A stretch of 64,000 nt of DNA from Sandaracinaceae bacterium (GCA_019637095.1 JAHBWG010000034.1:25980-89979); one strand, 5' to 3'. Shown: positions 38,578-60,274, counted from the stretch's first letter. The notes: generated from the letters alone by a model not told the origin. Program-made: numbers and translations.

Positions 38578-39884
38578 TTGTCGCCGCGCGCGGCTTCCTG
38601 CTATCACGCGGCGTGCTCCGGCGAGCGGCAGCGGCGATGCTCGGCGTGTGGTGCGTCTCCTGCGGCGCGACCACGCCCGCGGCGACGCCGTGCATGTCGG
38701 ACCGCGAGTGTCAGGGCGCGCGCGTCTGCCACCAGGGCCGCTGCATGTTCGAGGAAGAGGCGCGCGCGAGCCTGCGCGCCCAGCTCGTCGACGCGCCGAC
38801 CGACGGATCCACGCGCGGCGCCGAGACGCCCGCCGACGCCCCGCCCGGCCCGCAGGCGGCGGAGCAGCCGATGTTCATGGGCGGCCCGCGCCGCACCGGG
38901 CGCTCGCACCGCGCGGGGCCGACCGCGGCCCCCTCGGTCGCGTGGGTGCACCGCACCGCCGAGCGCGTGTTCGCCTCGCCGGTCGTCGGCGGCGACGGCA
39001 CCGTCTACGTCGGCTCGCTCGACCGCACGTTCAACGCGCTCGCGCCGGACGGCAGCGTCCGCTGGCGCTACGCGGGCCGTGACAAGTTCTATTCCTCGGC
39101 CGCCATCGCGAGCGACGGCACGATCGTCGTCGGCTGCCACGACGGATCCGTCCTGGGCCTCACCCGCGAGGGTCGCCTCCGCTGGCGACGCGAGCTGCCC
39201 GTCGCCGTCGACGCGAGCCCGGTGATCGGGCCGGACGGCACGATCTACGTCGCCGCCGACGGCCTCTACGCGCTCGACGTCGAGGGCAACGTGCGCTTCC
39301 ACGTCGCGGCCGCGGGCGCGGTGCGGAGCTCGCCCGCGCTCCACCCGAGCGGGCTCGTCGTGTTCGGGACGGTGGACGGTCGCGTGCGAGCGGTGGACGC
39401 GCGCGACGGGACGGCCCGCTGGGAGGCGCGGGTCGGGGCGAGCGTGGAGAGCGGCGCCGCCATCGCGGAGGACGGCACCATCTACGTCGGCACCGACCGC
39501 GGACAGCTCCTCGCGCTCGGCGCCGACGGCTCGGAGCGCTGGCGCTACGAGGTGGGCAGCGACGTGCGCGCGACGCCGGCGATCGCGCGCGACGGAACGA
39601 TCGTGTTCGGCGCCTACGACCGGCACGTGCACGCGGTGTCGCCGAGCGGAGAGCGCCGGTGGCGCGTCGAGACGAGCGGGCGGATCCGCGCCTCCGCGCG
39701 CATCGACCGCGAGGGCCGCGTGTACGTCGGCTCGCAGGACGACCACCTCTACTGCATCGCGCCCGACGGCCGCGTGCTCTGGAGCCGCAACATGGGCCAG
39801 GACATCGACTCGTCGGTCGCGTTCGGCGAGGACGGGACGCTCTACGTCGGCGTCGACGACGGCGGCATCTACGCCCTGCGCTGA
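38574..39884 (+). CDS. PQQ-binding-like beta-propeller lipoprotein
   Basis: About 436 residues. A signal peptide leads into a Cys-rich start (VSCGAT, CMSDRECQGARVCHQGRCMF, resembling a small disulfide knot), a linker, then ~320 residues of propeller blades. Each blade reads like DGTIYVGS..D..LYALDPDG..RWR, the BamB/PQQ-like pattern, with seven or eight repeats. I used GTG 38574 because it overlaps the previous stop (GTGA) and GGAGG lies ~10 bases upstream. GTG 38613 or ATG 38637 would give shorter signal peptides. Such propellers are scaffolds, not necessarily PQQ enzymes; no catalytic dehydrogenase residues are evident. Confidence 0.75.
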   Translation: MIVAARGFLLSRGVLRRAAAAMLGVWCVSCGATTPAATPCMSDRECQGARVCHQGRCMFEEEARASLRAQLVDAPTDGSTRGAETPADAPPGPQAAEQPMFMGGPRRTGRSHRAGPTAAPSVAWVHRTAERVFASPVVGGDGTVYVGSLDRTFNALAPDGSVRWRYAGRDKFYSSAAIASDGTIVVGCHDGSVLGLTREGRLRWRRELPVAVDASPVIGPDGTIYVAADGLYALDVEGNVRFHVAAAGAVRSSPALHPSGLVVFGTVDGRVRAVDARDGTARWEARVGASVESGAAIAEDGTIYVGTDRGQLLALGADGSERWRYEVGSDVRATPAIARDGTIVFGAYDRHVHAVSPSGERRWRVETSGRIRASARIDREGRVYVGSQDDHLYCIAPDGRVLWSRNMGQDIDSSVAFGEDGTLYVGVDDGGIYALR

Positions 39885-39897
39885 TCTCCGGGCTCGC

Positions 39898-40302
39898 TCA
39901 GGACGCCTCGCGCGGGACCCGGCGGCGGTAGCGCTCCACGGCGAGGAGCAGGTCGCGCACGTTGAACGGCTTCTCGAGCCCGGCGGCGTCCTCGACGCCG
40001 GCGAGCGGCGCGTCCGTCAGGAGCAGCGCCGGCAACGGGAGCGCAGGCGTCGCGTCCTCGAGCGCGCCGCGGAGCGCGCGGAGCGCGGCGACCCCTCGCC
40101 GCCCGGCGAGCCGCTCGACCACCACGAGGCTCGGCGCGTGCGCCAGCGTCAGCGCGCGCGCCGTCGGTCCGTCCGCCGCGAGCAGCACGCGGTGGCCCTC
40201 GGCCGCGAGCAGCGCCGCGAGCGCCTCCCGCAGGTGCGGGTCGTCGTCCACGACGAGGATCGGCCCCTCGCGATCGCCCGCCTCGTTCGTCACCCTCGTC
40301 AC
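39898..40302 (-). CDS. stand-alone pseudo-receiver domain protein
   Basis: A 134-residue single CheY-like domain. The acidic pair is present (ILVVDDDPHL), as are the Thr of strand 4 (LLLTDAP) and the Lys of strand 5 (LEKPF). The phospho-acceptor position at the end of strand 3 is Glu (PSLVVVERL; codon at 40114-40116), not Asp. Glu often mimics the phosphorylated state, so the protein may be locked on or not phosphorylated at all. The GTG at 40302 has GGGGGA five bases upstream; GTG 40293 is an alternative. No histidine kinase is nearby. Confidence 0.75.
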   Translation of the reverse strand: MTRVTNEAGDREGPILVVDDDPHLREALAALLAAEGHRVLLAADGPTARALTLAHAPSLVVVERLAGRRGVAALRALRGALEDATPALPLPALLLTDAPLAGVEDAAGLEKPFNVRDLLLAVERYRRRVPREAS

Positions 40303-40599
40303 GTTCGTCCCCCGATTCGTGGCCGCGACCCTGGCACCGCCCGATCGCGGCCGCGAGAAGAATCCGTCACCGGGGCCACGCGCGGACCGCGCGAGGGCGA
40401 GAGTCCCCCCGAATCGGTCGGTCGCGCGCGACGGCGGGCGCGGGCCGAGGCGATCCGTCGCGCGCCGCGGCTCGCGCGCCACGGATCGCGCCTGAGACCG
40501 GCGCCGCCGCGAGCCGCCTTGCCCACCGCGCTCGGAGGCGCTAAGAGTCCGCCCGAGGCGCGCGGCAAGAGGCCGCCTGAGCGCCGGAAACATTCCAAA
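40303..40599. other. divergent intergenic region with long hairpin, ahead of rnr
   Basis: 297 bases without a supportable gene. It contains a 9-bp perfect inverted repeat, GCGATCCGT (40450-40458) and ACGGATCGC (40481-40489). After a C-C mismatch the stem continues as GCGCGC pairing, leaving an 8-base loop. It lies about 110 bases before the rnr start and could be a leader structure or operator. Confidence 0.45.
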
Positions 40600-42927
<2,328 letters not shown>

Positions 42928-43008
42928 GTCTTCGGAGGAGCGCGTTCCAACGTTCCAACCCTCTCCTCGACGGACGCTCGACCGCGTGAGCGCTCGATGA
43001 GTCGCGCG

Positions 43009-43902
43009 TCAGCGGCCCATCGAGACGAGCTCGATCGTCTGCACGACGCCGCGCGAGTTCTCGGCGCGCGTCCGCAGCATCCCGACGTCGGCCGCGATCC
43101 AGATCGTGCCGGTGCCCGTCTCGCCGTGGGTGCCGTAGGCCTGCCGCTCCTCGTACGCGACGCGCCACGCGCGGAACGTCCCCGCCGGCACCTCCACCTC
43201 GACCTCCGAGTCGACGACGTGGTTGCGGGTCACCGTCAGCATGTGCGGGCCCTCGACGCCCTCCGGCGGCCGCGCGTCCGCCTCGGAGGGATCGAGCGTC
43301 GCCGTCCCGCGGAACGTGCGCCCCCGCGCGAGCTCCGCCGGCCAGCGCCAGCGCGCGGTGCGCCGCGTGATGCGGTGCCCGATCGCGCGCTCGAGGATCC
43401 CGAACCACGGATCCTCCGCGTCCTCGCCTGCGCGGCAGCGCGTCACCAGGGCGATCTGCGAGAGCGGCTCTCCCTCCGAGCTCGCGCGGACCGTCCACGT
43501 CACCTCGCGCTCCCCGTTGGTCAGCGCGCGCGTGCGCTCCGCCTGGATGCGCACCTCGGCGACGTAGTCCTCCGTGGTGATCCCCCAGCGGTACTCGCGC
43601 CACTCGCCGCGCCGCGCCGGCACGAGCGGGTGGTCGCACCCGTCGACCTCCTGCGCCGGGTCCGTCTCGACGTCGCCGCCCTCGTCGGCGCGCGGGGCGG
43701 GCGTCGCCGCGACCGCCGCCCGCGCCACCTCGGCGCCCGCGTCGACGCCCGTGCGCAGCACCTCCGCGTACCGTCGCTCGGGCAGCGGGTCGCTCGGCGG
43801 CGTGTACTCCGGCTCCGGGTCCGGGCGCATCGACAGGTTCAGGGCCACGAGCCCCACCACGACGACGATCAACGCGACGACGGCCAGCACCCTTCGCTTC
43901 AC
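43009..43902 (-). CDS. membrane-anchored hypothetical protein
   Basis: A 297-residue protein with one N-terminal transmembrane segment (VLAVVALIVVVVGLVALNL) and a periplasmic remainder. A Pro/Glu-rich linker (~30-85) precedes a beta-rich domain (~95-297). That domain has two cysteines and alternating strands such as REVTWTVRASSEG and GTGTIWIAADVGMLRTR, reminiscent of the DUF3108/lipocalin-like folds that read out fluid or lipid, but I cannot place it. TACGTT lies seven bases before the GTG. It is divergent from deoA across ~76 bases, with both promoters facing outward. Confidence 0.6.
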   Translation of the reverse strand: MKRRVLAVVALIVVVVGLVALNLSMRPDPEPEYTPPSDPLPERRYAEVLRTGVDAGAEVARAAVAATPAPRADEGGDVETDPAQEVDGCDHPLVPARRGEWREYRWGITTEDYVAEVRIQAERTRALTNGEREVTWTVRASSEGEPLSQIALVTRCRAGEDAEDPWFGILERAIGHRITRRTARWRWPAELARGRTFRGTATLDPSEADARPPEGVEGPHMLTVTRNHVVDSEVEVEVPAGTFRAWRVAYEERQAYGTHGETGTGTIWIAADVGMLRTRAENSRGVVQTIELVSMGR

Positions 43903-43978
43903 GCCCTGGAACGTATCGCATGGCGCGCCGCGCCGCGAACGAACCGCGAGGCGCGCGGGTGCGTTAGGATCACGCGCC

Positions 43979-45295
<1,317 letters not shown>

Positions 45296-45299
45296 GCGG

Positions 45300-45398
45300 G
45301 CGCGAATGACGAGATGACGAGGATCGTCCCTCAGGTCGTCGCGGCGCGACGGGCGGCGTCCGAGCGCGAATGACGAGATGACGAGGATCGTCCCTCAG
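45300..45398 (+). repeat. dispersed repeat copies B and C (35-bp direct repeat)
   Basis: Two identical 35-base copies, 45300-45334 and 45364-45398 (each starting GCGCGAATGACGAGATGACG), 64 bases apart, between deoA and the convergent dehydrogenase. The end of copy C supplies the stop codon of the dehydrogenase gene. A third, near-identical copy is at 36672-36699 in the opposite orientation. Confidence 0.85.
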
Positions 45399-46540
45399 AA
45401 CCCGCGGGCCTTGGCGATGATCTCGTTCATGATCTCGCGCGTGCCGCCGCCGATCGGGTAGAGGCGCGCGTCGCGGTAGAGGCGCTCGACGAGGACCTCG
45501 CGCATGAAGCCCATGCCGCCGTGGATCTGGACGGCCTCGTCGCAGACGTACGAGCACGTGTCGGTCGCGGCGTTCTTCGCCATCGCGGCGAGCGCCGGAT
45601 CCTGCTCGCCGCGCGCGTGGCGGACGGCGAGCTCCCCGGTCAGCGCGCGCGCGGCGGCGAGGCGCGTCGACATGTCCGCGAGCTTGTGCCGGATCACCTG
45701 GAAGCCCATCAGCGGCTTGCCGAACGCCTCGCGCTCCCGGGCGTAGCGGGTCGCCTCGGTGAGCGCGAGCTGCGCGATCGCGACGCACTGCGCCGCGAGC
45801 ATCAGCCGCTCCGCGGTGAAGTTCGTCATGATCGCGAGGAAGCCGGCGTTCTCGACGCCGATCAGGTTCTCGACCGGCACGCGGCACGCGTCGAACGTGA
45901 GCTCGGCGGTGTCGCTCGCCCACCAGCCCGTCTTCTTCAGCTTCTTCGAGACGGTGAAGCCCGGCGTCCCGCGCTCGATGACGAGGAGCGAGATGCCGCC
46001 GTGCTGCGGGCCGCCCGTGCGGACGGCGGTGGTGACGAGGTCGGCGCGCACCCCCGACGTGATGAAGGTCTTGGCGCCCGTGACGACGTAGTGGTCGCCG
46101 TCGCGGACGGCGCGCGTCTCGAGCGACGCGACGTCGGAGCCGCCGCGCGGCTCGGTGATCGCGAGCGCGGCGATCTTCTCGCCCGCGACCACCGGCGCGA
46201 CGAAGCGGCGGCGCTGCGCGTCGGTGCCGTGCGCGACGATCGGCGGCAGCGCGATCGCGTGGCTGCCGAGGCCGACCACCGTGCCGACCGAGTGGCCGGC
46301 GAGGATCATCTCCTCGGCCGCGACGAGCGCGTGCGTCGGGTCGCCGCCGCCACCGCCCACCGACTCCGGGTAACCGATGCCGAGGAGCGAGGCCTCCGCC
46401 GCCTTGCGGTAGAGCTCGCGCGGGAACTCCTCGGCCTCCTCCCAGGCATGGGCGTGCGGGTGGATCTCGCGCGCGGCCCAGCGGCGCGCCTGCTCGCGCA
46501 GCGCGCGGTGCTCGTCGGTCTCGAAGAGGTAGCGGCTCAT
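45395..46540 (-). CDS. acyl-CoA dehydrogenase
   Basis: A 381-residue FAD enzyme oxidising acyl-CoA to 2-enoyl-CoA. The N-terminal helical domain starts SRYLFETDEHRALREQARRW. The middle beta domain has ALAITEPRGGSDVASL (FAD/substrate motif). The C-terminal domain carries 'QIHGGMGFMREVLVERLYRDARL' and the terminal 'PIGGGTREIMNEIIA'. The base residue is probably the Glu/Gly pair in the C-terminal loop (IGGGT), which lacks the usual Glu of short-chain types, so chain specificity is unclear. The ATG at 46540 was chosen for alignment; ATG 46552 is four codons upstream. No ribosome site is visible for either. Confidence 0.88.
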   Translation of the reverse strand: MSRYLFETDEHRALREQARRWAAREIHPHAHAWEEAEEFPRELYRKAAEASLLGIGYPESVGGGGGDPTHALVAAEEMILAGHSVGTVVGLGSHAIALPPIVAHGTDAQRRRFVAPVVAGEKIAALAITEPRGGSDVASLETRAVRDGDHYVVTGAKTFITSGVRADLVTTAVRTGGPQHGGISLLVIERGTPGFTVSKKLKKTGWWASDTAELTFDACRVPVENLIGVENAGFLAIMTNFTAERLMLAAQCVAIAQLALTEATRYAREREAFGKPLMGFQVIRHKLADMSTRLAAARALTGELAVRHARGEQDPALAAMAKNAATDTCSYVCDEAVQIHGGMGFMREVLVERLYRDARLYPIGGGTREIMNEIIAKARGF

Positions 46541-46574
46541 CGGGCCGAGCATGCCACAGCGCTTCGAAACGCGA

Positions 46575-46603
46575 GCGCCGCGAGCCCGGGTGGGCCGCGG
46601 CGC
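46575..46603 (-). terminator. terminator hairpin after rpoC
   Basis: The stem GCGCCGCG/CGCGGCGC continues, past one bulged base, into GCCC/GGGC with a 4-base loop, about 25 bases after the rpoC stop. On the minus strand it is followed by TCGCGTTTCG, a weak T-rich run. It is the likely end of the long rpo operon. Confidence 0.65.
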
Positions 46604-46628
46604 GCGCGAGAGGCGAGCTCGAAGAAGG

Positions 46629-50858
<4,230 letters not shown>

Positions 50859-50862
50859 CTGA

Positions 50863-55047
<4,185 letters not shown>

Positions 55048-55163
55048 GTGCGGAGCTCCTCAATCGACCGGGGGACAATCACTGCGCCGGTCATCGCAGT
55101 CAGACTCGAAGCGAAGTTGCGTGCGGCGTGGTCAGGCGCGCGGAGGACGGACGACCGCGGGCA

Positions 55164-55179
55164 GAGGGCGAACGCCCTC
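55164..55179 (-). promoter_or_regulatory. hairpin in the rplL-rpoB gap
   Basis: Arms GAGGGC and GCCCTC with a 4-base loop, about 115 bases upstream of the rpoB start. In E. coli the same gap holds an attenuator and an RNase III site. This stem is shorter and has no T tract, so the role is only suggested by position. Confidence 0.35.
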
Positions 55180-55212
55180 CGCGCCGCGGCCGTGGTCTAC
55201 ACGATCCGGGAA

Positions 55213-55260
55213 GCCTGCCCTGTGCGAAGTCGAAGGGCCTGCCCTGAGCGAGGTCGAAGG
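55213..55260. repeat. 24-bp tandem repeat, dispersed GAGCGAAGTCGAAGG type
   Basis: Two 24-base copies (55213-55236 and 55237-55260) differing at two positions. The unit contains the CTGAGCGAGGTCGAAGG core, a short dispersed element known from many unrelated bacterial genomes, whose translation gives the familiar FDFAQG/FDLAQG artefact peptide. Confidence 0.8.
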
Positions 55261-55271
55261 GGCAGCTCGCA

Positions 55272-55652
55272 CTACTTGAGGGTGACCTTCGCGCCAGCCT
55301 CTTCGAGCTTCTTCTTGATGTCCTCGGCCTCTTCCTTCGAGACCCCCTCCTTGACCGGCTTCGGCGCGCCCTCGACCAGCGCCTTCGCGTCGGCCAGGCC
55401 GAGGCTCGTGACCTCGCGGACCGCCTTGATGACGTTGATCTTCTTGGCACCGGCGTCGGTGAGCTCGACGGTGAACTCGGTCTGCTCCTCCACCGCCTCG
55501 GCCGGCGCGGCCGCCGCCGGGCCCGCCGCCACCGCGACGGGCGCCGCGGAGACGCCCCACTTGGTCTCGAGCGCCTTGACCAGGTTCGCCACGTCCATGA
55601 CGGACCAGGAGCTGAGCTCCTCGACCATCTGCTCCACGTTCATGTTCGCCAT
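55272..55652 (-). CDS. rplL: 50S ribosomal protein L7/L12
   Basis: 126 residues. The N-terminal dimerisation domain ([25 protein letters not shown]), an Ala/Gly/Pro hinge (~38-55), and the C-terminal factor-binding domain ([28 protein letters not shown]...[12 protein letters not shown]) are complete. It binds as dimers to L10 and recruits EF-Tu and EF-G. A 94-base gap separates it from rplJ, as usual for a gene needed at higher copy. Confidence 0.97.
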   Translation of the reverse strand: MANMNVEQMVEELSSWSVMDVANLVKALETKWGVSAAPVAVAAGPAAAAPAEAVEEQTEFTVELTDAGAKKINVIKAVREVTSLGLADAKALVEGAPKPVKEGVSKEEAEDIKKKLEEAGAKVTLK

Positions 55653-55746
55653 TGTTCGACTACCTTCTCTTCATTCGCGCGCCGCCGCCGACGACGCCTA
55701 GTTGTTCTTCGATCGTTCGTTGACTTGAGGGAACCGGGGCCGCGCT

Positions 55747-56295
55747 TCAGCCGGCTTCTTCGAGCTGTCGACGGCGAGCGTCGAGCGCGAAGCCGAGGTT
55801 CTGTGCGGGCGCGTTGAGCTGCATGACCAGCTGCTGCATCGGCGCGAGCAGCTGGGCGAGGAGCATCCCGCGAAGCTCGTCCTTGCCGGGGAGGTTCGCG
55901 AGCTCGTTCTCGACGCGCTTCGCATCGAACACGTCGTTCTCGAGGAGGCCGCACTTGAACTCGAGCTTCTCGTTCGCCTCGGCTTCCTTGCGGAACTGCT
56001 TGATGATCTTCGCCGCGGCGCTCGGGTCCTCGTAGGACCACGCCACGCCGGTCATGCCCTTGAGCGCCTTGCCGAGCGTCGCGTTCGACGCGACCGGCTT
56101 GCCCTCGAGGGCCTTCTTGATCAGGCGGTTCTTGACCACCTTGTACTCGACGCCAGCCTCGCGGAACCGGTTCCGCAGCTCGGTGATCTGCAAGACGTCG
56201 ATGCCGGTGAAGTTCACCAGGACGACCGCCTTGGCCCTGTCGAATCGCTCCTTGACCTCGTCGACGACGGAGGCCTTCTCGGTACGCGTAGCCAT
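55747..56295 (-). CDS. rplJ: 50S ribosomal protein L10
   Basis: 182 residues. The N-terminal RNA-binding domain (KASVVDEVKERFDRAKAVVLVNFTG) is followed by the C-terminal helix that binds L7/L12 dimers. It starts only four bases after the rplA stop. The classical L10 leader that mediates autoregulation in E. coli therefore has no room here, unless it lies within the rplA coding sequence. Confidence 0.96.
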   Translation of the reverse strand: MATRTEKASVVDEVKERFDRAKAVVLVNFTGIDVLQITELRNRFREAGVEYKVVKNRLIKKALEGKPVASNATLGKALKGMTGVAWSYEDPSAAAKIIKQFRKEAEANEKLEFKCGLLENDVFDAKRVENELANLPGKDELRGMLLAQLLAPMQQLVMQLNAPAQNLGFALDARRRQLEEAG

Positions 56296-56299
56296 GGTT

Positions 56300-56998
56300 C
56301 TATGCCTCGATCGACGCGGGGTCGATCCGGATCCCCGGCCCCATCGTGCTGCTCAGGGTGATGCTCCGGAGGTACGTCCCCTTGGCAGATGCCGGCTTGG
56401 CACGCAAGAGGGCGTCGAGGAGCGCGCGGGCGTTGTCCTTGAGCTTGTCCGACTCGAAGCTCCGCTTGCCGACCGGCGCGTGCACGATGCCCGCCCGCTC
56501 GACCCGGAACTCGACCTTGCCGGCCTTGACCTCGCGGACGGCCTTCGAGATGTCGAAGGTGACCGTGCCGACCTTGGGGTTGGGCATGAGCCCGCGCGGG
56601 CCGAGCACGCGGCCGAGCCGGCCGACCTGGCCCATCATGTCCGGGGTCGCGATGACCGTGTCGAAGTCCAGCCAGCCGTCCTGGACCTTCGCCACCAGCT
56701 CGTCGGCGCCGACGAAGTCCGCGCCCGCGGCCTCCGCCTCGCTCGCCTTCTCGCCCTTCGCGAACACCAGCACGCGGATCGTCTTGCCGATGCCGTGCGG
56801 GAGCACGGTCGCGCCGCGGACCATCTGGTCCGCGTGCTTCGGGTTGACGCCGAGGCGCACCGCCAAGTCGACGCTCTCGTCGAACTTGGCGAACGACGCC
56901 TCCTTCACGAGCGCGCAAGCCTCGTTCAGGGCGTAGAGGCGTCCCCGGTCGACCTTCGCGACCGCGTCCTTTCGCCTTCTACCGTCTTTCACGTTCAT
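56300..56998 (-). CDS. rplA: 50S ribosomal protein L1
   Basis: 232 residues from ATG 56998; two-domain fold with the signatures '[21 protein letters not shown]' and '[18 protein letters not shown]'. GGAGG ends only two bases before the ATG but lies seven bases before an in-frame GTG at 56992, so the GTG (two codons shorter) may be the real start. In other bacteria L1 represses its own operon by binding the rplK leader. Confidence 0.95.
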   Translation of the reverse strand: MNVKDGRRRKDAVAKVDRGRLYALNEACALVKEASFAKFDESVDLAVRLGVNPKHADQMVRGATVLPHGIGKTIRVLVFAKGEKASEAEAAGADFVGADELVAKVQDGWLDFDTVIATPDMMGQVGRLGRVLGPRGLMPNPKVGTVTFDISKAVREVKAGKVEFRVERAGIVHAPVGKRSFESDKLKDNARALLDALLRAKPASAKGTYLRSITLSSTMGPGIRIDPASIEA

Positions 56999-57077
56999 TC
57001 CTCCATGACGACCGGGTCGAGCCCGGCCTCCCACCGCCCCACTGCTCGGCGGTGGTGAAATCGTTGGCGTGGGAGCC

Positions 57078-57518
57078 TCAGTCGACGACGTCGACGCCCA
57101 TCGAGCGGGCCGTGCCCGCGAGCGAGCGCACGCACGCGTCGATGCTCGCCGCGTTGGTGTCCTTGATCTTCTCGTGCGCGAGCTTCTCGAGCTGCGCGCG
57201 CGTGATCTGCCCGACCTTGTCCTTGTTCGGACGCGGCGAGCCGGAGCCCGGCTTCTTGCCGATCTTCAGGCCGATCTCGCGCTTGATCAGCACCGACGCC
57301 GGCGGCGTCTTGGTGATGAAGGTGAAGGAGCGGTCCGCATAGACCGTGATCACCACCGGGATGATCAAGCCCTCCTGCTTCTGCGTGCGGGCGTTGAACT
57401 CCTTGCAGAACTGCATGATGTTCACGCCGTGCTGGCCGAGGGCCGGGCCGACCGGGGGCGCCGGGTTGGCCTTGGCGGCCGAGAGCTGCAGCTTGATTTG
57501 TCCGATGACCTTCTTCAT
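57078..57518 (-). CDS. rplK: 50S ribosomal protein L11
   Basis: 146 residues. The N-terminal domain has the Pro-rich [22 protein letters not shown] segment that contacts the factor-binding centre and thiostrepton site. The C-terminal domain binds 23S rRNA ([20 protein letters not shown]). L11 is required for RelA activation in stringent control. It sits 39 bases after nusG. Confidence 0.97.
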   Translation of the reverse strand: MKKVIGQIKLQLSAAKANPAPPVGPALGQHGVNIMQFCKEFNARTQKQEGLIIPVVITVYADRSFTFITKTPPASVLIKREIGLKIGKKPGSGSPRPNKDKVGQITRAQLEKLAHEKIKDTNAASIDACVRSLAGTARSMGVDVVD

Positions 57519-57557
57519 GACTGACTCGTTGATGGCCCCCCAGCGGGGGGAACTGCC

Positions 57558-58088
57558 TCAGACCGTCTTCTCGACCTGTCCGTAGTCGAGCTCGACCGGG
57601 GTCGCCCGGCCGAAGATCGAGACGAGGACCTTCACCTTCTGCTTGTCCGCGTTGACCTCTTCGACCGTCCCGGTGAAGTTGGCGAACGCGCCGTCGATCA
57701 CGCGGACGTGATCTCCCGCCTCGAACTCCACCTTCGGGCGCGGCTTCGCGGCGCCCTCCGCGACCTGCGCGGTGATGGCGTTGATCTCCGACTGCGGGAC
57801 CGGCGCGGGGTGCCGGCCGCCGACGAACCCGCTCACCTTGGGCGTGTTCTTGACGAGGTGCCAGGTGTCGTCGGTGAGCTCCATCTCGACGAAGATGTAG
57901 CCGGGATAGAACGTCCGCGACGTGGTGCGGCGACCGCCCGGACGGTTCTCCGTGACGTTCTCCTTCGGGATCAGGATCTCCCCGAACTGCGCCTCGACCC
58001 CCGCCTGGCGGATCCGCTCCTCGAGCGAGAGCTTCACCTTGCCCTCGAACCCGGAGTAGGCCTGGACCACGTACCACTTCTTGGACAT
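57558..58088 (-). CDS. nusG: transcription termination/antitermination protein NusG
   Basis: 176 residues. The NGN domain ([20 protein letters not shown]) binds the beta' clamp helices. The C-terminal KOW domain ([21 protein letters not shown]) binds Rho or S10. The position between secE and rplK is the standard one. Confidence 0.97.
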   Translation of the reverse strand: MSKKWYVVQAYSGFEGKVKLSLEERIRQAGVEAQFGEILIPKENVTENRPGGRRTTSRTFYPGYIFVEMELTDDTWHLVKNTPKVSGFVGGRHPAPVPQSEINAITAQVAEGAAKPRPKVEFEAGDHVRVIDGAFANFTGTVEEVNADKQKVKVLVSIFGRATPVELDYGQVEKTV

Positions 58089-58156
58089 CGCATCGTCCCG
58101 CGTCGTGGAGCCCTCACCCCCGTGGGGCTCCGAGTGATGAAGCTCGCCCACCAGCC

Positions 58157-58612
58157 TCAGGTGCCGTAGATGAGGTCGGTGAACGCCGACCACACGCTGT
58201 CGAAGAGGAAGAGATACGCCGCGGCGATCAGCGAGGTCACGATCACGACCACGGTGTTGCGCCACGTCTCCGGCCGGGACGGCCAGGTGACCTTGGAGAG
58301 CTCGCCCGCCACCTCGTCGGCCATCGGGCGGACCTTCGGGTGCCGGTAGAGGCCGTAGCCGACGAGCAACCCGAGGACCGCCGCCCCGATCGTGATCCAC
58401 GTGCCGTCGGGCGAAGGCAGCGAGAACCAGTGGTTGCGGGACCCGATCGTCGCGACGAGCCCGTAGAGGTAGGTGATGAGCTTGTCGCCGATGAAGAAGG
58501 CGAGCCCGGCGATCGCGACGAAGGCGAACTGCACCCAGCGCTCGAGACCGAGCGTCTTGGCTTCGACGAGCTCCTCGTCGTTCTCGCGATCTTCGTCGTC
58601 TTCGCGTTCCAT
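58157..58612 (-). CDS. secE: preprotein translocase subunit SecE
   Basis: 151 residues with three hydrophobic segments (~27-50, ~75-95, ~120-143), the long E. coli-type SecE. The conserved cytosolic amphipathic helix before the last segment ([20 protein letters not shown]) is the essential part clamping SecY. The N terminus is strongly acidic ([10 protein letters not shown]). Confidence 0.95.
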   Translation of the reverse strand: MEREDDEDRENDEELVEAKTLGLERWVQFAFVAIAGLAFFIGDKLITYLYGLVATIGSRNHWFSLPSPDGTWITIGAAVLGLLVGYGLYRHPKVRPMADEVAGELSKVTWPSRPETWRNTVVVIVTSLIAAAYLFLFDSVWSAFTDLIYGT

Positions 58613-58666
58613 CGTCGTACCGTCGTGCGGGGTGTTGCCGTGCGGGGTGTCGCGTGCCGAGGGCTA

Positions 58667-58740
58667 CACGCCAGGAGGGACTCGAACCCCCGACCCGCGG
58701 ATTTGGAATCCGCTGCTCTACCGAACTGAGCTACTGGCGT
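58667..58740 (-). tRNA. tRNA-Trp (anticodon CCA)
   Basis: A 74-base cloverleaf with a 7-bp acceptor stem (ACGCCAG/CTGGCGT), anticodon loop TTCCAAA and discriminator G. No CCA is encoded. It is placed between rpmG and secE within the operon. Confidence 0.95.
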
Positions 58741-58759
58741 AGTTGAAAAGCTCTTCCCC

Positions 58760-58912
58760 TCACTTGGATTCCCGGTGAACCGTGTGGCGGCTGCAGGCCG
58801 GGCAAAACTTCTTGATCGTGAGCCGAGTCGTCTCGGTGGCCTTGCGTGTCGTCTCGTAGTTGCGCGCGCCGCACTCGTCGCAGACGAGCACGACGCGCTT
58901 TCGCTCGGCCAT
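58760..58912 (-). CDS. rpmG: 50S ribosomal protein L33, zinc-binding type
   Basis: 50 residues with two CxxC pairs (CDECG and CPACS), the zinc-containing (C+) form of L33. It lies 14 bases after tuf on the same strand, with tRNA-Trp next. The tuf-rpmG-tRNA-Trp-secE order is common outside the enterobacteria. Confidence 0.95.
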   Translation of the reverse strand: MAERKRVVLVCDECGARNYETTRKATETTRLTIKKFCPACSRHTVHRESK

Positions 58913-58926
58913 CGCCGCTCCTGTGG

Positions 58927-60117
<1,191 letters not shown>

Positions 60118-60160
60118 CGCGCTCCTCCGTCTCGTTTCTCGTCTAGGTCGGGGATCTGAG

Positions 60161-60232
60161 AGCCCAGGATGAGGTTTGAACTCACGACCTCCTCCTTACC
60201 AAGGAGGTGCTCTACCACTGAGCTACCTGGGC
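60161..60232 (-). tRNA. tRNA-Thr (anticodon GGT)
   Basis: 72 bases; acceptor stem GCCCAGG/CCTGGGC, anticodon loop TTGGTAA. It is the last tRNA before tuf, equivalent to thrT of E. coli. Confidence 0.95.
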
Positions 60233-60274
60233 GGGCTCGTTACTGAATAACTCGAACGAAATCGTGTGGTTGAG

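Noticed and set aside
38574..39884. A PQQ-dependent dehydrogenase
   Set aside because: Propeller blades are present but the catalytic Asp, Ca2+ ligands and disulfide motif of quinoprotein dehydrogenases are not evident.
42940..42970. Tandem GTTCCAAC octamer after rnr
   Set aside because: Only two copies, too short to call an element; no second site seen.
45296..45394. The direct repeats near deoA as phage attachment sites
   Set aside because: Only 64 bases apart with no integrase or tRNA target; a third inverted copy elsewhere fits a dispersed repeat better.
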